A program made the translations under genes and the position numbers. Below, in pieces: positions 7,524 through 18,700 of a DNA stretch of 46,463 nt. Location: the IMG/VR virus record IMGVR_UViG_3300009009_000020, positions 1 through 46,463 of that record, one strand, 5' to 3'. Every line of letters begins with the position of its first letter. Positions within the stretch are counted from its first letter, which is position 1. Source of the DNA: a virus. The notes beneath the pieces are model-generated. The model did not search any database, was not told where the DNA came from, and saw only the letters and a program-made list of their open reading frames with translations.

Positions 7524-10500
7524 CTACTGGAACTTAATGCAGGGTAAAAGTGCAATATTATGTGGTCTGGATTCATTTGGTGGATCAGTCGTGGTTGCTG
7601 GATCTTGAGATATTGTAACTGTATTTGATGATGGATTTTGCGTAACTCCACTAATCGGTGCAGTACCAGAAGAACCACTAATTGGATGACCATGTGGATG
7701 ACTATGTGATGCAGCATCGGGATTAACAGTAATTGGATGAGTGTGGGCACCATTATTGCTTGTTCTGGCATTACTCTGCCCTCTGTTACTTCTGCCCCCA
7801 CCAGGTTGAGTTGGACCATCATTAGTATTAGTTCTATCATAACTATGATCATGTCCCCCATTACTATTAGCAGTTCCTCCATGTCCATGAGGTGCGCTTC
7901 CAGGAGCAGTTTGAGAAGCAGCAGCATAATTGCCAACAGGATGACTATGAGTTCCAGCATTAAATGGGTGACTATGATTACTAACAGAACTTCCTGGATG
8001 TGAATGGGATAAGTTTCTTGTTCCTTGTTGAGATCCAAATACTCTTCCAGAGTTTAATCCACCAGAAGTAGTATTGTCCCAACCACGAATAAATCTTCCT
8101 CTTAGATCTGGTATACCAAATGTGGTTGAACCATCTCCTGCACCAAAAGTAGTTCCAATTACATTAAATAATAAAGCATAAATTGTTCTACTAACTACAG
8201 CACCATTACAATATAGAAAATCTGTTGGTGCTGTGTTTTTCGTATACCATATAACAGTACCAATTGGTATGGGTGAAGATGCAGCACCCCCTAAACCTTG
8301 GGTTCCTTGATTACTTAAACCTTGAGTACCCTGAACACCCTGAGTACCTTGTCTACCTTGGGTTCCTTGAGTGCCTTGGTTATTGCTAAGGGGACCTTGA
8401 ATTCCTTGAGTTCCTTGAGTTCCTTGTCTTCCTTGAGTACCTTGAGTACCTTGATTATTACTAAGAGGACCTTGAGTACCTTGAGTACCTTGATTTGCTC
8501 TACCTTGAATACCTTGACGTCCTTGAGTACCTTGGAAATTGCTTAAAGTTCCTTGGGAACCTTGTCTTCCTTGAATTCCTATTGATCCTTGAGATCCCTG
8601 TCTACCAAAAATACCTTGAGATCCTTGAGTTCCTTGGTTACTTAATCCTTGAACACCTTGTCTTCCTTGAGATCCTTGAGTTCCTTGGTTGTTACTTAAA
8701 GGACCTTGAATTCCTTGAGTTCCTTGAGTTCCTTGCCTTCCTTGAGTTCCTTGAGGACCTTGAGTACCTTGCCTTCCTTGAGTTCCTTGGTTACTTAATC
8801 CTTGAACACCTTGTCTTCCTTGAGATCCTTGAGTTCCTTGATTATTACTCAGAGGACCTTGAATTCCTTGAGTACCTTGCCTCCCTTGAGATCCTTGAGT
8901 ACCTTGCCTCCCTTGAGATCCTTGAGTACCTTGATGTGCTCTACCTTGTGTTCCCTGTCTTCCTTGAGATCCTTGAAGACCTTGAGATCCTTGAGTACCT
9001 TGATGTGCTCTACCCTGAGCACCTTGAAGTCCTTGAGTACCTTGCCTTCCTTGTGTCCCCTGAAGACCTTGAGTACCTTGATGTGCTCTACCTTGAGCAC
9101 CTTGAAGTCCTTGAGTACCTTGCCTTCCTTGTGTCCCCTGAAGACCTTGAGTACCTTGATGTGCTCTACCTTGAGCACCTTGAAGTCCTTGCCTTCCTTG
9201 TGTTCCTTGAAGACCTTGTGTTCCTTGTTGTGACCTACCTTGAACACCCTGAAGTCCTTGAGTTCCCTGTCTTCCTTGAGTACCTTGAGATCCCTGAAGT
9301 CCTTGTGTTCCTTGTCTTCCTTGAGTACCTTGAGATCCTTGTCTTCCTTGAAGACCTTGTGTTCCTTGTGTACCTTGATCACCTTGAGTACCTTGCGCAC
9401 CTTGATCTCCCTGAGTACCTTGAGATCCCTGAAGTCCTTGAGTACCCTGAGTCCCTTGGCCACCTTGTGTACCTTGTCTTCCTTGTGTTCCCTGCGTACC
9501 TTGTCTTCCTTGTGTTCCTTGAGTACCTTGGAGTCCTTGTGTACCTTGAAGTCCTTGAGTACCTTGGGTTCCTTGATTACCTTGAAGTCCTTGAGATCCT
9601 TGGAATCCTTGAGTTCCCTGAGATCCTTGTCTTCCCTGAGTACCTTGAGATCCCTGAAGTCCTTGAGTGCCTTGAAATCCTTGAGTTCCTTGAGTGCCTT
9701 GAGTTCCTTGATTACCCTGAAGACCTTGAGATCCTTGAGTGCCTTGAGATCCTTGATTACCTAATCCTTGAGTTCCTTGAAGACCTTGTGATCCTTGTCT
9801 ACCTTGAAGTCCTTGAGTTCCTTGAGTTCCTTGCCTTCCCTGAGTTCCCTGAGTTCCCTGAGTACCTTGTGTTCCTTGTCTACCTTGTAAACCTTGAGTA
9901 CCCTGAGTACCCTGATCACCTTGAGTACCTTGCCTACCTTGTGTTCCTTGTCTACCTTGTAAACCTTGAGTACCCTGAGTACCCTGATCACCTTGAGTAC
10001 CTTGAATACCCTGATCACCTTGAGCACCCTGAGTACCCTGATCACCTTGAGTACCCTGAGTACCCTGATCACCTTGAGTACCTTGTGTGCCTTGATCACC
10101 TTGTACTCCCTGATCTCCTTGAAGTCCGACAGAACCAGAAAATCCCTGAGTACCTTGAGTACCTTGAGTTCCTTGTGTACCTTGAGTTCCTTGCCTTCCT
10201 TGAAGTCCTTGAGTTCCTTGAGTTCCTTGAGTAGATTGAGATCCTTGAAGACCTAATCTACCTTGAGTCCCTTGCCTTCCTTGAAGTCCTTGAGTTCCTT
10301 GGGTGCCTTGGGTGCCTTGGGTGCCTTGAGTAGATTGAGCTCCTTGATTTCCAAGACCTTGAACTCCTTGAGTACCCTGAGTACCCTGATCACCTTGCAC
10401 TCCTTGTGTACCCTGATCACCTTGAGTACCTTGAGTTCCCTGATCACCTTGAGTACCTTGAGTTCCCTGATCACCTTGTGTACCCTGATCACCTTGAGTA

Positions 10501-11189
10501 CCTTGAGTACCCTGATCTCCAGATAAACCTTGAGTACCCTGAGTACCCTGATCACCCTGAGTTCCCTGATCACCTTGAGTTCCTTGAGTTCCTTGTCTAC
10601 CTTGAGTTCCTTGAGTTCCCTGAAAACCTTGAGATCCTTGAGATCCTTGAGATCCTTGTGTTCCTTGTCTTCCCTGAAGACCTTGTGTTCCTTGAGATCC
10701 TTGAGATCCTTGAGATCCTTGAAATCCTTGAGTTCCTTGAGTTCCTTGAGTTCCCTGATCACCTTGAAGACCTTGAGTTCCTTGAATTCCTTGAGCACCT
10801 ATACCTTGGGTACCTTGAGTACCTTGAGTACCCTGAAGACCTTGTGATCCTTGAGTTCCTTGATGTGCTCTTCCTTGAGCACCTTGCCTTCCTTGAGATC
10901 CTTGAAGACCTTGAGAACCTTGTGTTCCCTGAGCACTTCCAGATAAACCTTGCGTTCCTTGAGTAGATTGTGTTCCCTGAAGACCTTGAGATCCCTGAAG
11001 TCCTTGAGTACCCTGAACACCTTGATTACTTAATCCTTGAGTACCTTGAACTCCTTGAGAACCTTGACTTCCTTGAGCGCCTGGATCTGGCAATCTTACC
11101 CAAGAATTTCCATTCCATCTCCACTTACTTCCACCGTAAGCATAAACTTCATTAATAAGTGGGTTTGCCGGAAAATTAAGTATTGACAT
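7524..11189 (-). CDS. Collagen-like tail fibre with C-terminal tail-collar domain, 1221 aa
   Basis: Domain order: an N-terminal cap (residues 1-35, YAYGGSKWRWNGNSWVRL), about 930 residues of Gly-X-Gln triplets dominated by GTQ with short breaks such as LSNNQ, RAHQ and LSNQ, then a tail-collar domain (from about residue 970: PIGTVIWYTKN, FLYCNGAVVS, TFGIPDLRGRFIRGWD). The tail is rich in His, Gly and Ser (repeated SHSHP and THSHP), as in many phage receptor-binding tips where His residues bind metal. Triplets of this kind form collagen-type triple helices in phages and bacteria. The near absence of proline is unusual. A late promoter (11231-11238) precedes it. Probably a long, thin host-binding fibre. 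Confidence 0.9.
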   Translation of the reverse strand: MSILNFPANPLINEVYAYGGSKWRWNGNSWVRLPDPGAQGSQGSQGVQGTQGLSNQGVQGTQGLQGSQGLQGTQSTQGTQGLSGSAQGTQGSQGLQGSQGRQGAQGRAHQGTQGSQGLQGTQGTQGTQGIGAQGIQGTQGLQGDQGTQGTQGTQGFQGSQGSQGSQGTQGLQGRQGTQGSQGSQGSQGFQGTQGTQGRQGTQGTQGDQGTQGDQGTQGTQGLSGDQGTQGTQGDQGTQGDQGTQGTQGDQGTQGTQGDQGTQGVQGDQGTQGTQGVQGLGNQGAQSTQGTQGTQGTQGTQGLQGRQGTQGRLGLQGSQSTQGTQGTQGLQGRQGTQGTQGTQGTQGTQGFSGSVGLQGDQGVQGDQGTQGTQGDQGTQGTQGDQGTQGAQGDQGIQGTQGDQGTQGTQGLQGRQGTQGRQGTQGDQGTQGTQGLQGRQGTQGTQGTQGTQGRQGTQGTQGLQGRQGSQGLQGTQGLGNQGSQGTQGSQGLQGNQGTQGTQGTQGFQGTQGLQGSQGTQGRQGSQGTQGFQGSQGLQGNQGTQGTQGLQGTQGLQGTQGTQGRQGTQGTQGRQGTQGGQGTQGTQGLQGSQGTQGDQGAQGTQGDQGTQGTQGLQGRQGSQGTQGRQGTQGLQGSQGTQGRQGTQGLQGVQGRSQQGTQGLQGTQGRQGLQGAQGRAHQGTQGLQGTQGRQGTQGLQGAQGRAHQGTQGLQGTQGRQGTQGLQGAQGRAHQGTQGSQGLQGSQGRQGTQGRAHQGTQGSQGRQGTQGSQGRQGTQGIQGPLSNNQGTQGSQGRQGVQGLSNQGTQGRQGTQGPQGTQGRQGTQGTQGIQGPLSNNQGTQGSQGRQGVQGLSNQGTQGSQGIFGRQGSQGSIGIQGRQGSQGTLSNFQGTQGRQGIQGRANQGTQGTQGPLSNNQGTQGTQGRQGTQGTQGIQGPLSNNQGTQGTQGRQGTQGVQGTQGLSNQGTQGLGGAASSPIPIGTVIWYTKNTAPTDFLYCNGAVVSRTIYALLFNVIGTTFGAGDGSTTFGIPDLRGRFIRGWDNTTSGGLNSGRVFGSQQGTRNLSHSHPGSSVSNHSHPFNAGTHSHPVGNYAAASQTAPGSAPHGHGGTANSNGGHDHSYDRTNTNDGPTQPGGGRSNRGQSNARTSNNGAHTHPITVNPDAASHSHPHGHPISGSSGTAPISGVTQNPSSNTVTISQDPATTTDPPNESRPHNIALLPCIKFQ
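8288..11083 (-). repeat. Degenerate 9-bp collagen-coding repeat array
   Basis: About 2.8 kb of minus-strand 9-bp units of the type GGT-ACT-CAA (Gly-Thr-Gln), many organised into 18-36 bp higher-order repeats. Nearly identical blocks recur around 9000-9210. The array lacks stops in several frames on both strands, so it produces long false ORFs on the plus strand. Confidence 0.9.
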
Positions 11190-11230
11190 TATTTAAGATA
11201 TATTATTAAAATTATTATTCATATTCATAT

Positions 11231-11238
11231 TATTTATT
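11231..11238 (-). promoter_or_regulatory. T4-type late promoter AATAAATA
   Basis: AATAAATA on the minus strand, overlapping the stop of the S74 protein, 42 nt upstream of the ATG of the 1221-aa collagen-like fibre gene. It fits the late core and would give a leader of about 36 nt. Confidence 0.5.
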
Positions 11239-12400
11239 TTTCCTCAAAAATTTTTATCTTATTTTCCAAACTTTCTATTCTTTCAAAAGCTTCTTGAAGT
11301 GCTTTCCACAGAACCGGGATTAATTCTTCCTTATGTAGCAATTTAGTTCCAGAAAATTCTTTTACTGCATTAGGAAGTTTATCTTCAACATTTTGTGCCA
11401 AGAATCCAGTATGAGTTATTCCACCATCATATAATTCACTATTTAACTTCCATTCAAAATCAACAACATTAATGTGATTTAAAATATTTAATGAATTTAT
11501 CTCTGTTGTTCTAATATTATCCTTCAGATTTTCGTCAGAAGTTTGAGTTCCTGCATTCCATATAGCAGTTGCATCATCATATAAAACTAAATTCCTATCA
11601 CTTTGCCAAGCAAATCTATATTGCCTATCAGATGTGCTTCCTATTCCAGTAGGACCAAAATATAAATCAACACCTCCATCAAAACCTGGACTTAATCCTT
11701 TATAAAATGTATTAATACCTAAATGTAAAGATTTTGTTGTATCAATTAAAAGATTTCCATTACAATTAAAATCTCCATTTAAAACTAAAGATGTTTGAGA
11801 ATATCCAATAGGACCAACAGTTAAATATACATTATCATTTGTTGTACCTATTCCAACATTCCCTAAAGTATGAATTCCTGAATAAGAATAATCAACTATC
11901 CATGGATTAATTGCCGAACCTCCATTAGCATCAACCCATTGTGAAGAATCTTGATCTTGATAAAAAATTCTAAGATCCCCAACACTGCTATCCCACCAAA
12001 GATCTCCAGCAAAAGGATCAATAGGTGGATTATCTGAAATAGTAACAGTCGGGGTATCAACTGTTATTGTTGAAATAGATCCTGAAGCAGTAGCTGTAAC
12101 TCCTCTACCAACGAAATTTAATTTTGAAACACTATTCGCAGTTCCTACTAAAATACCTTCATCAAAAATACTGATGCCAGAAGTTAATTCAGAAGGAGCC
12201 GATTCTACCCAATATCTATCATAAGTAGTTCCATTTTCAACTGTAACAAGAGTAAAGTATTTGTTAGCGGCAGCAAGTGGTCTTTCTCCAGGAAACCCCA
12301 AATTAGGCTCAGCTTCATCTAAACTTAAGTAAAGGTGTCTATCACTACTTAATCCAGAATATTCTTTTAAATTTTCTCTGCCGCTTAAAAATCTTGCCAT
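11234..12400 (-). CDS. Tail fibre/spike protein with lectin motif and C-terminal S74 intramolecular chaperone, 388 aa
   Basis: The last 102 residues are a Peptidase_S74 (endosialidase-type) chaperone domain: SDENLK at 288-293, DFEWK, THTGFLAQNVEDKLP, then a terminal coiled coil with ALQEAFERIESLENKI. Family members trimerise the fibre and cut themselves just before the Ser of this motif, so cleavage before Ser288 is expected. Directly upstream, QSDRNLVLY (266-274) is an exact match to the QxDxNxVxY mannose-binding signature of bulb-type lectins, followed by AIWNAGT. The N-terminal half is beta-rich with a short WWDSSVGDLRIFY repeat typical of cyanophage fibres. It is transcribed with the two genes upstream and lies between the two collagen-like genes. 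Likely a host-surface-binding fibre. Confidence 0.85.
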   Translation of the reverse strand: MARFLSGRENLKEYSGLSSDRHLYLSLDEAEPNLGFPGERPLAAANKYFTLVTVENGTTYDRYWVESAPSELTSGISIFDEGILVGTANSVSKLNFVGRGVTATASGSISTITVDTPTVTISDNPPIDPFAGDLWWDSSVGDLRIFYQDQDSSQWVDANGGSAINPWIVDYSYSGIHTLGNVGIGTTNDNVYLTVGPIGYSQTSLVLNGDFNCNGNLLIDTTKSLHLGINTFYKGLSPGFDGGVDLYFGPTGIGSTSDRQYRFAWQSDRNLVLYDDATAIWNAGTQTSDENLKDNIRTTEINSLNILNHINVVDFEWKLNSELYDGGITHTGFLAQNVEDKLPNAVKEFSGTKLLHKEELIPVLWKALQEAFERIESLENKIKIFEEK

Positions 12401-12406
12401 ATTTTA

Positions 12407-12760
12407 TTATTGTTTTGCAGTCTCTAAAACGCTTAAAACTAACTCTAATGAATCATTATCACTTGCTTGTATTTTAATAACATCATTAGTTTCAAGAACC
12501 AATCTTCCATCAGAAACTAAATTCATTCCATCATTTGGGGGTATTTTAATATTACTTGCAAAACGATAATCTGATGGAGTTTCTGTTTGGCGAGAATGTA
12601 ATGCGGTTACTCTAGAAAATGATGACCCAGTAGTAATATTAGAAACTTGACAAAGTACAACAATTGAAGCAACCCCAATCGGACAGGTATATATTCCAAC
12701 AAAATTTGTTGTTATACCTACACGTATTGTTCTAAACTTATTAAGAGCGATTGCTGCCAT
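12407..12760 (-). CDS. Small structural protein, 117 aa
   Basis: Starts at ATG 12760 (MAAIALNKFRTIR), 2 nt after the stop of the 2686-aa protein gene and 6 nt before the S74 gene. Predicted all-beta, with alternating polar and hydrophobic strands (VGIYTCPIGVASIVVLCQV, VIKIQASDNDSLELVLSVLE). No enzyme motif. Its size and position between two fibre genes suggest a minor virion or fibre-connector protein; I do not recognise a named family. Confidence 0.75.
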   Translation of the reverse strand: MAAIALNKFRTIRVGITTNFVGIYTCPIGVASIVVLCQVSNITTGSSFSRVTALHSRQTETPSDYRFASNIKIPPNDGMNLVSDGRLVLETNDVIKIQASDNDSLELVLSVLETAKQ

Positions 12761-12762
12761 TA

Positions 12763-15700
12763 TTACTTACCTAATGCTATAATTAAAGGAGTTACTGTAT
12801 TTAACAGACTTTGACTAAATGCTCTTCCGGTGATTGTTCCGGTTAATTGATTGATTACAACATCATCTCCAATTTGGAAGTTTCCTGCTTGGTTTGTACT
12901 GGTATAAACAACCTGACCACCATTACGTTTATCAACTTCATTTGCCTGAATTGAAACTCCACCTAAAGCTGGTTTTGCTGTAAAGATATTTGTTCCAGCT
13001 CCAACCCATTCCAATGAAATTGATGTTGCAATTTGTAAACTAATTCTGGAGAAATAAACTGTCGTTCCAGTACCAATATTATTATTTAGATTTTGTGTTA
13101 GGATAATTGTAGAAATTCCATTTTCTGGCAACGATGCACTTTCAATGCCATAGTATATTGGGTACATGACTGGTGCTGCAGATGCACCAGAACCTCCACC
13201 TCCAGTAATTTGTATGTTAGGAGGGTCTTCATATTGAGTTCCACTACTAATAACATCAATAGAAACTATTTTACCATTTTCAATATTTGGAGATCCTTCT
13301 GCCCTAATTCCATTTGGTCCACTTGGGAAGTCAAATGTAATTACGGGTGGATTACTTTGAGAATATCCACTTCCACCATCTAATATTTTGATAGTATCAA
13401 CAAAATAATACAATCTATCAAAATAAATTGCCTGTCCATCATAAGGTCTATAATCACCAACACCAGAAACAGTAATAATTGATGTTTCTATTTCGGCATC
13501 AGTTACAACTTCTCCAGTATACCTATAGATTGACTTGGACGTATTATCCCCAACACCATCAGAAACTAGACCATAATTACCAAATGATGCGTTAGAGTTT
13601 GTAATATCACACTGACCACCCGATTTTGTAAATATTCCAATATCATCACAGATTGTGAAAATAGAAACTAATTGTGAATATGCACCATTTGTAATAGAAA
13701 CTCCAATACCACCTTGATTATATTGCGTATAAGAGTCAACACTCATTGTACCAGTTACACCAATATCATCCTGATCTCCTGGTTCTGCATTAAATCCATC
13801 AACCTTCATTCCAATACTATCCCCAATGAAGTTTGTAGCATTCCTAATGTAGGGCCCCTGAGTAATTGGTCCCACACCTCTTGAATATGGGGGAAGAACT
13901 ACACCACCAGTAATATAATAATGTGGTATGGTCGATTTTCCAACATTTACAACAAAAGTATCTCCACTGTCAGAAACTGATAAAACCTCAAAATCATATC
14001 CTCTATTTCCTGATGGGAATAATGTTGTTGTTCCTGCACCACTAAGACATGCAAATTCTAAGTTCCTTAGAGTTACAAAGTCTCCTTTTCTTACTGAAGA
14101 ACCTGGGGAAACAATCGTTGTTATTCCAGTTGAATTATCATATTTTGCTTCGGTAACATTAATTGTCCTATCAATAACATATCCACCAGAAACATATGTG
14201 TGTGGTATGGTAGAAACTCCAGTATAAACATCAAACGAATCATCTGGATTTATTTTAGAAACATAAAATTCATATCCATAATAACCTGATGGGAATTTTT
14301 GTTGAGTTGTAGGACCTCCAGATGAACAAGAGAAAACTAAATCTCTAATTTCTATTCTGTCACCAACTTTAACTTGCAATCCGGGAGCTATTAATGTTGT
14401 TTTTCCAGAAGTCTCTTCATAAACTGCACTAGTAATACCAGTAAGAGTTTCAAATCCTTTACCACGATTTCCTGGATATGTTGTATTAAATCCAACATAT
14501 GAGAATGAAGTTGAACCAAATCCAACAACTGATGTCACAACACCTACACATGATTTCATAGCAGATGTAACATCAACACAAGAATTGATTACATTATTAT
14601 ATCCAGTTTCTGGATCTATCTGAATAGAAAGATCTTTAACCTGAGTGACACTATTTTGGAAATTTGTATACTTTTGAATAGTTCCTCCAGAAACATATGT
14701 GTGAGGAAGAACTGTTTTTCCAGCAACGAATTCAAATGTATTTGGTCCAACTACAGATTTGACTGGGAATATGTAATTAAATGTTCCATCTGGATAAGTT
14801 GTAGTTGTATAGTTTGCAGTTAGCGATCCTCCAGTTACATAATCATGATCTAAAGTTGAAGAACCAACATTTAACACAACTTTATTTGAAGTATAAAGTG
14901 CTGGATAAGAATTTAAGTTTCCATCAGAAACCACAGATGTAAGTATTGCAATTAAATTATCAATATTTGATTGGACATCCGCACAGGAACTCGGATCAGT
15001 ATTAAAACCTGTAACTGGATCTGCAATAATTGATAAATCTTTAACATTTAATTGATTTGTAATTGCCTTCTTGGCATAATCACGAACTACATTAAATGCA
15101 GTTATACTCTCTGCCTCTTCACCAACTAAACCATTGGAGATTGGATCTCCATTTTTATTAAAATATGCTCTAATTGCTTCACGAATGTACTTATTAGTTC
15201 CATATTTTATATCTTTTATCAAAGCATCAACAATATAACCAATATCTCTACGACACTTATTCTCACCAGTTACAAAGATTCCAGAATTAATTCTGATAGT
15301 ATTAAGAGAAGAAAGTGATCCTGCAGAAACAACAGACGTGATAATTGATGTTAAAGTATCTAATGTATTTTGAACATTTGCGCAGGAGGATGGTGAAGTG
15401 TTAATTCCAGTTGCAGGATCTGCAGTAATTGTTAAGTCCTTGACAGTAAGTTGATTTGTAATTGCCTGCTTCATTAAGTTTCTTGCCTGATTAAAAGCAT
15501 AAACAGATTCTGTTTCTTCACCAACCAATCCATTAGAAATTGGTGCTCCATTATTAAAGTATTGTTTTACAAATTCAATAGAATATGAATTTCCTCCAGT
15601 AAAGATATCTATAGAAACTGCATCAATAAAGTATCCAATATCTCTCTTACACTTTGTTTGAGTTGTAGAAATTCCTGGATATGCAACAACCGTAGCATTC

Positions 15701-18700
15701 CAAGAACTATCAACAATTTCAGTTCTATTTTGCTGGATCAATCTATAAGAATCTTTAAATCTTGAGAATCTTGTAGTTTGAACATCATTCGGGAAGTAAA
15801 AATCCGAATGACCAATCGCAATTGCTGCAAGAGATTTGTCAATAATTTCAATTCTATTCTTTTGAATTAAATTAGCAGCATCTATATAACGATTATCTGC
15901 GGTTGCAATTACCTTAAATTCATATCCAAGATTTCCTGATGGATAATATGCTGTAGATGGACCACCACCACTATTACATTCCCAAACAAGATTTTCTATT
16001 TTAACTTTTTTACCTGGCTCAATATATAAATGTGCTCCAGTAGTTGTTCCCAACCCAACGGCGGTAATGGTTGTAATTCCACTTATACGATCATAAGATG
16101 CAGTTGAAATTCCAAACACGGGTGTATAAAGTTTGGATATATTACCACCATATTGGTAAGAATGATCTAAAGTAGATTTTCCCACATTAACAACAAATGT
16201 TTTAGAATCAAGAACATCCTGAACTGTAAATTCATATCCAAGATTCCCCGAAGGATATGATGCCGTTGAAGGACCACCTCCACTATCACATTCAAATATA
16301 AGATTTTCTATTTTTACTCTATCTCCGGATATAATCTTTAACGATGTTGAAGTTTCTATTGTTGAAATTCCAGTCAATCTGTCATAAGAGGCAGTTACGA
16401 CACCAACGGGGAAACCAGCAGATCCTGAATCGCATGAATAAGTTAATCCCTGAACTTTAACAGGATCATTTCTAGTTAAACCATGATTAACTGCAGTAAC
16501 TGTAGTAATTCCTGTTATACCATCATAAATCGCATTTGTTACTACAGTTCCTAGACCAACTGGATATCCACCCCATGAACAATTATTAATAACTGCTCTT
16601 GCAACATTAAATGAATAATCTAGAGTTGATATAGTTTGATTAACTTCTCCTGGATTTTTTAGAATTCCAGTTTTTAAATTCCAATTATCATCATAGTATG
16701 CCTTACCTGCATCAACACATCTAGAATTTCCACCTCTTGTAATATCATGAATAATACATTTCCAAATATCCTTAATATCATCCGCACAGTCATTACTTTC
16801 TAATGTCACTCCAAATCTAATTTGTGGGGCATTTGATGTTGTTCCAGCACCAATCATATTAGTAACAATTCCAACTAATTGTCGAACTGTAGTTCCAACA
16901 CCAACACACCCACCTTCAACAGCAATAACTGATAGGTTTTTAATTTGCGTTACACTATTTCCAACTCCTTGATAAGAAATGGGAGGAGTTAAATTGTTAA
17001 TCACATGAGTTGCAATTCCTGCAGCATAATCTAATGCAGCAACAGTTGCTTGAGAAACACCAACACCAGTAATATGGATTAATCCACCAGAAGTATTAAA
17101 ATATGAATAACCCGCACCAATTGATTTGCGATTACTGTTTGCTTTTAGGTCATAAGATACTGCCTGCATAATGCTGACAACGTCTTCTTTGCAATTAATA
17201 TAACTGCTTATTCCAAGTGTGAAATTATATCCGGATGGCGATGTTAGAAAACCAACTGCCTCGGCGGCAATATAATCTAAATTAGAATCAATTAATTTTG
17301 CAGCATCCTGCTCTCTGTGATTTCCCGCAAACCCACTAAAACCACTTGTAAGGAATCCAACAGATTCTTTTGCAATATAATCTAGATTAAAACGAATCAT
17401 TCTAGCAGCATCAAAGAATCTATCCGTTGTTACTCCTAGTAAAGGTTGAAGAGCAATTATTGCAGCACCATTTGTAGAATTCTGTCCTATAAAACTTACA
17501 TCAGTTACATGGCATCCATTATTAACATAAAATAAGTCTCTGTCAGGGAATTTTGGAGTAACTACACAATTGCGAAGTTCCGTACCCTCAACAGATACTG
17601 TTTTTGCCAAGATAATTGGATTTTCTTCAACATAAACTCCAGGAAATACTTTTATAGTGTCTCCAGTAAGTGCTACTGATGCGGCAGATTTAATAGTTCT
17701 CTTGGGATAGTTTTCTGATAAACCTGTATTATTATCATCACCATTTTGAGATACGTAAATCGTTTTTCCAATAGGTCTATATGCGTCAATTTTTACTACA
17801 CCTTTTCCTGGATCTTGAGTTGCAGTTAAATCAATACCTATACCAGGAACAAGTTGTGTAACAATGCCTACAAGATTTACACCTCCACCATAAAATTCAG
17901 TTGCTCTTGCTGTTCCTCTTACAGTTAAATTATCAGTTATTACATTTGTATTGATTCCGATAGATCCTGTTCCTGGAATATAAGAAAGTTTTTCTGAAGA
18001 TGCAAAAACAGTTGATAGAGGAGTTATCGTTGGATCTTCAATAAAACTAACATATCTTGTAAGATTTGTTGTATTGTCATCAACTACATCAAATATTGCA
18101 GATCCTTGTAATCCTTGTAATCCTTGTAATCCCTGCAATCCTTGGGCACCTTGATTTCCTTGTGTACCCTGAGTGCCCTGATCACCTTGAGTACCCTGAA
18201 CGCCCTGATCACCTTGAGTTCCTTGAGTTCCTTGATTTCCCTGCGATCCTTGGGTTCCCTGTTCACCCTGAGTACCCTGATCACCTTGTGTACCTTGAGT
18301 TCCTTGCCTCCCTTGAGTTCCTTGAGTTCCTTGAGAACCTTGAGTACCTTGTCTACCTTGAGTACCCTGAGTTCCTTGAGTTCCTTGCCTCCCCTGAGTA
18401 CCTTGAGTACCTTGAGTACCCTGAGTGCCTTGTCTTCCTTGGGTGCCTTGGGTGCCTTGAGTACTTTGATTTCCTTGTGTTCCCTGTTTTCCTTGGGTTC
18501 CTTGAGATCCCTGAGTACCTTGAGATCCCTGAGTACCTTGATCACCTTGAAGACCCTGAACACCTTGAGTACCCTGATCACCTTGAGTACCCTGCGCTCC
18601 TTGATCACCTTGAGTACCTTGAGTGCCCTGATCACCTTGAGTACCTTGAGTGCCCTGATCACCTTGAGTACCCTGAACGCCCTGATCACCTTGAGTACCT

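Noticed and set aside
7505-8038. 177-aa minus-strand ORF rich in Leu, Ile and Met
   Set aside because: Off-frame reading of the collar domain region of the 1221-aa fibre gene.
8495-10234. 579-aa plus-strand ORF of Leu-Glu-Tyr-Leu-type repeats
   Set aside because: Antisense shadow of the collagen array; stop-free only because the repeat unit lacks stops in that frame.
8288-11083. Regular repeats that could be taken for a CRISPR array
   Set aside because: Units are 9-27 bp, contiguous and in frame, with no unique spacers; they code for Gly-X-Gln triplets.
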